From: Symbiodinium natans
Taxonomy: Eukaryota > Sar > Dinophyceae > Suessiales > Symbiodiniaceae
Assembly (NCBI GenBank): GCA_905221605.1
Contig: CAJNDS010002427.1
Location: 300,001-364,000 of the forward strand
Direction of reading: 5' to 3'
Length of the DNA stretch: 64,000 nt
A model generated the notes under the pieces. The model saw nothing but the letters and a program-made list of their open reading frames with translations. It made no database searches and was not told where the DNA came from. The translations under genes and the position numbers were made by a program. Below, one piece after another: positions 62,864-64,000 of this stretch; position 1 is the first letter of the stretch; each line of letters begins with the position of its first letter.

Positions 62864-62999
62864 TAAGGGTTTAGGGTCCATAGGGTTTGGGGTTTGGGGT
62901 TTCGGGTTTGGGGTTTATGGTTTCCGGTTTGGGCTTTGGGCTTTAGGGCTTGGGGTTGAGGGGTTGGCTTAAGGGTTGAGGGTTTAGGGTTTCGGGCTT
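62864..62999 (+). repeat. highly degenerate telomere-type array
   Basis: TTTGGGG, TTTCGGG, TTTATGG and CTTTGGG heptamers; few canonical units remain. Confidence 0.85.
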
Positions 63000-63141
63000 G
63001 AGGTTCATCTGTGGTTGCTGTGGCTGCCGGAGCACCAAACCCAAACCCCAAACCCCGACGCCCAACCCCAAACACCAAACCTTGGAGCTCGAAGCTTAAG
63101 CCTACTCACACCCCCAAGCCACCCCGACTTGGAAACACCTA

Positions 63142-63372
63142 CACCCTCAACCCTCAACATCCCTCAACCCTAAACCCTTAACCCTAAATCCCGAACCCCT
63201 AAACCGTAAACCCTAAACCCTGCACCCTAGACCCTAAACCCTAGACCCGAAACCCAAAACCTTAAACCCCAAACCCTAAACCCTAAACCCTAAACCCTAA
63301 ACCCTAAACCCTAAACCCTACACCCTAAACCCTAAACCCTAAGCCCGAAACCCTAGACCCCAAACCCAAGCC
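63142..63372 (-). repeat. telomere-type array (CCCTAAA, degenerate)
   Basis: About 30 heptamers. The central block (63260-63325) is canonical and the edges are degenerate. It faces the degenerate TTTGGGG array 140 bp before. Confidence 0.94.
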
Positions 63373-63598
63373 TAAAGGCTTGAAGGTAAAACCCGCACAC
63401 TGAATTCCACACGTTCGCGAGGATCTGGCTGTCTTCGTGGGCTGCAAAGAGCCTCCACTGTGGAGGCTCCGGGCGGGACCTCGCCTTCCTCTTCGGGCTT
63501 CTGGTGGGTTTATCTTGCCTTGTCCGGTTTTGCTTCTGGGTGGATGTTTTGCTCACAGACTGTACTCAGCCTGCCAACCGTTCTTGTCCGACAAAGCA

Positions 63599-63650
63599 CC
63601 CGTTAAAAACTGTTAAAAAAGAAACTTTTTTTAACAGTTTTTTTAACGGG
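63599..63650. repeat. AT-rich hairpin
   Basis: The left arm CCCGTTAAAAACTGTTAAAA(AAG) and right arm (CTT)TTTTTAACAGTTTTTTTAACGGG are inverted copies with two extra T in the right arm and a 3-nt loop. A weaker relative, GTGTTAAAAAAAG...TTTTTTTCACAG, follows at 63681-63718. Confidence 0.9.
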
Positions 63651-63725
63651 CCTGCACCTCTTGTTTTGCTACAAAACATGGTGTTAAAGAAAGTGTTAAA
63701 AAAAGTTTTTTTCACAGTTTTTAAA

Positions 63726-64000
63726 CGCCTGCAGCCCCGCACGAGGCCTGGGCGAAAGATGGCTGGTGCCTGCAGGACACAGGCCAGCGTTTTCTGGGGT
63801 TTCTGTAGGGTTTTAAGGGCTTCTCAAAGGGGCCAGGGTTTCTTTGGGGTTTGCTGTCTGTTAAGGGTGTTGGGTGTCTTTAAGGTTGTGGGCTTCTTTG
63901 GGGTTAAGTTTTTGTGGAGGCTTCAGGCCATCCTTGGGGGTGTGTGCGGGTTTGTGGTTGCTGCAGAACTTTGGACCGGCCGGGAGGCCTCTGCGATGGG
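63726..64000. other. no gene recognised
   Basis: G/T-rich sequence with repeated GGGTTTCTTTGGGG-like words. No frame or array. Confidence 0.4.

Overview
This window reads as nuclear DNA of a dinoflagellate, probably Symbiodiniaceae-like (genus is inference). The signs are: a complete copy of the dinoflagellate trans-spliced leader at 13491-13511; about 25 interstitial arrays of the plant/dinoflagellate telomere heptamer (TTTAGGG/CCCTAAA, both orientations); many satellites; an RCC1-type repeat protein with an N-terminal ubiquitin-like domain; short Cys/His motifs of a kind I associate with dinoflagellates; and large retroelements. No bacterial-type operons, rRNA genes or CRISPR arrays were seen. 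tRNAs were not searched systematically.

Layout. 1-20 kb is mostly non-coding and rich in satellites and telomere-like arrays. It holds a probable retrocopy of a processed mRNA (relict spliced leader at 13.5 kb, flanked on both sides by telomere-type arrays), a fold-back element (11.05-11.25 kb) and fragments of an ankyrin-repeat gene on the minus strand (15.6-17.5 kb). 20.4-21.8 kb is an RCC1-like gene broken by one G-tract frameshift. 22-30 kb is repeat-rich with no convincing gene. 30.9-35.5 kb carries two tandem, same-strand paralogues of a polytopic membrane protein of unknown function. 35.9-41.1 kb is a satellite zone (hairpin array, long TTTAGGG arrays, a 31-bp minisatellite, a GGGCCA array, a TTTAGGGG(G) array, a CCGTCCGA array).

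41.6-58.95 kb is a nested retrotransposon pair. The host is an APE-type LINE on the minus strand (ORF1/gag-like, an unknown ORF, endonuclease, RNase H then RT, (GA)n tail) bounded by a target-site duplication whose core is 14 bp. It is interrupted, exactly between two codons near its C-terminus, by an 8,900-bp tyrosine-recombinase (YR) retrotransposon at 42004-50903. That element has the split direct repeats A1-internal-B1-A2-B2, with A1/A2 (210 bp) and B1/B2 (233 bp) identical by eye, so it is young. Its order is YR, Gag, a fused PPC-type cytosine-methyltransferase-like plus TET/JBP-like 2OG-Fe(II) dioxygenase protein, then RT-RNase H. Gag and the methyltransferase/dioxygenase are in one frame separated by a single UGA; the dioxygenase and RT frames are joined by a +1 shift inside an in-frame TPxGGTI repeat linker. 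This element is the main discovery candidate.

59.1-62.7 kb holds three plus-strand dinoflagellate-type ORFs of unknown function: a Lys-rich, histone-H1-like protein, a Cys/His-rich small protein, and an acidic protein with a frameshift. The window ends in degenerate telomere-type arrays and AT-rich hairpins.
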